NCBI GenBank assembly: GCA_964293155.1
Contig: CAXYYA010000036.1
Coordinates: 1 to 35,125, forward strand
DNA: 35,125 nt
Direction of reading: 5' to 3'
DNA from: JAQVEB01 sp028698105
Lineage (GTDB): Bacteria; Bacteroidota; Bacteroidia; Bacteroidales; Dysgonomonadaceae
Each line of letters starts with the position of its first letter. Positions within the stretch are counted from its first letter, which is position 1. The notes under the pieces were generated by a model. That model was not told the origin of the DNA, did no database searches, and saw only the letters and a program-made list of their open reading frames with translations. Position numbers and translations under genes: made by a program. This document shows, piece by piece, positions 34,634-35,125 of the stretch.

Positions 34634-35125
34634 ATGATCGGCTCAAAAAAGAGAAATTTAATCGACTTATTATTAACTCGATACGGAGTACTGCTGTTGT
34701 TGATAGCCGTAAAATTCATTTTGCAGTACGCAATGGTTAATCCGGTGTACGAACTGCATCCAGACGAGTTTCTGTATCTCGATCAGGCTTTTCATCCGGC
34801 TGCCGGCTATGTTTCCGTTCCCCCGTTTACATCGTGGATAGCTGCGCTTATTTATTTATTGGGAGATGGATTGTTTTGGGTGCGCTTTTTCCCCGCTCTA
34901 TTCGGCGCATTAGTCATTGTCTTTATCTGGTTTATTGTTGATGAATTTGACGGTGGATTGCATGCAAAAATTCTGGCGGCTGTTCTTTTCATTTTTTCGG
35001 TATATCTGCGAATAAATATGTTGTTCCAACCCAATTCTTTCGAAATTTTAGTTTCCACTATTATTTTTTATATCGTAATAAAATATGTAAGAACCGGTCA
35101 TCCGAGGTGGATGCTGCTATTGTCG
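34634..35125 (+). CDS. GT39/ArnT-like membrane glycosyltransferase, N-terminal part (cut by window end)
   Basis: An open frame from the ATG at 34634 runs off the window after 164 codons. The protein begins with a transmembrane helix (about 14-34), then a loop with the ELHPDEFLYLDQ motif, whose Asp-Glu pair matches the catalytic acidic pair of PMT/ArnT-type (GT39/GT83, C superfamily) transferases. At least four more hydrophobic segments follow (about 65-80, 83-103, 113-132, 140-155). Such enzymes transfer a sugar from a polyprenyl phosphate donor on the periplasmic face. Acceptor unknown. The C-terminal soluble or membrane part lies outside the window. Confidence 0.83.
   Translation, partial: MIGSKKRNLIDLLLTRYGVLLLLIAVKFILQYAMVNPVYELHPDEFLYLDQAFHPAAGYVSVPPFTSWIAALIYLLGDGLFWVRFFPALFGALVIVFIWFIVDEFDGGLHAKILAAVLFIFSVYLRINMLFQPNSFEILVSTIIFYIVIKYVRTGHPRWMLLLS

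Noticed and set aside
34852..35058. Minus-strand frame within the GT39-type gene
   Set aside because: It is antisense to a clear membrane-protein reading frame and has no recognisable features.

Overview
This window is a carbohydrate-degradation region from a member of the Bacteroidota, most likely order Bacteroidales and plausibly a Dysgonomonadaceae- or Bacteroidaceae-like genome. The evidence is one SusC/SusD pair, many lipoprotein-type glycoside hydrolases, tight same-strand operons without strong Shine-Dalgarno sequences, and upstream boxes matching the Bacteroidota -7 consensus TAnnTTTG. I did not identify the species. There are no rRNA, tRNA, CRISPR, phage or transposase genes. No gene-free stretch exceeds 300 bases.

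Layout, read along the minus strand, which carries almost everything. (a) 33148-27454: DUF1015 protein, M20 amidohydrolase, GH109-like oxidoreductase-fold glycosidase, an Lrp/AsnC regulator, and a GH76 alpha-1,6-mannanase whose start overlaps the regulator's stop. (b) 27404-27263: a nested inverted-repeat element with 29-bp perfect arms. (c) 27192-23456: GH125 and GH92 alpha-mannosidases with a 4-bp overlap, ended by a strong terminator. (d) 23267-22377: AraC-family regulator. (e) 22152-16433: SusC, SusD and a surface glycan-binding-type lipoprotein, ended by a terminator at 16402-16364. (f) 16336-16187: remnant of the C-terminal end of another hydrolase. (g) 16181-87: nine tightly packed genes: GH26 mannanase, GH130 mannosylglucose phosphorylase, GPH symporter, cellobiose/mannobiose 2-epimerase, SGNH acetylesterase, GH9, GH31 (PA14), GH2 and GH3 (PA14). 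On the right are a plus-strand DMP19-type gene, a minus-strand DUF72 gene, and the start of a plus-strand GT39-type membrane glycosyltransferase cut by the window edge. Positions 1-86, downstream of the GH3 gene, hold no gene and no convincing terminator.

How the genes work together. SusC/SusD and the surface lipoprotein would bind and import oligosaccharides. GH26 and GH9 cut beta-mannan/glucomannan backbones, and the esterase removes acetyl groups. GH31, GH2 and GH3 trim side chains and non-reducing ends in the periplasm. The symporter imports disaccharide, the epimerase turns mannobiose into mannosylglucose, and GH130 phosphorolyses it to mannose 1-phosphate and glucose. The first four enzymes are in the same order as the known Bacteroides fragilis beta-mannan operon. 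The last four (GH9/GH31/GH2/GH3) are the kinds of enzymes found in xyloglucan loci. Together they suggest a target combining both chemistries: xyloglucan plus galactoglucomannan, or the side-chain-bearing beta-galactoglucomannan of eudicot primary walls. The neighbouring GH92/GH125/GH76 set instead points to alpha-mannan (fungal mannan or high-mannose glycans) and has no SusC/SusD pair of its own here.
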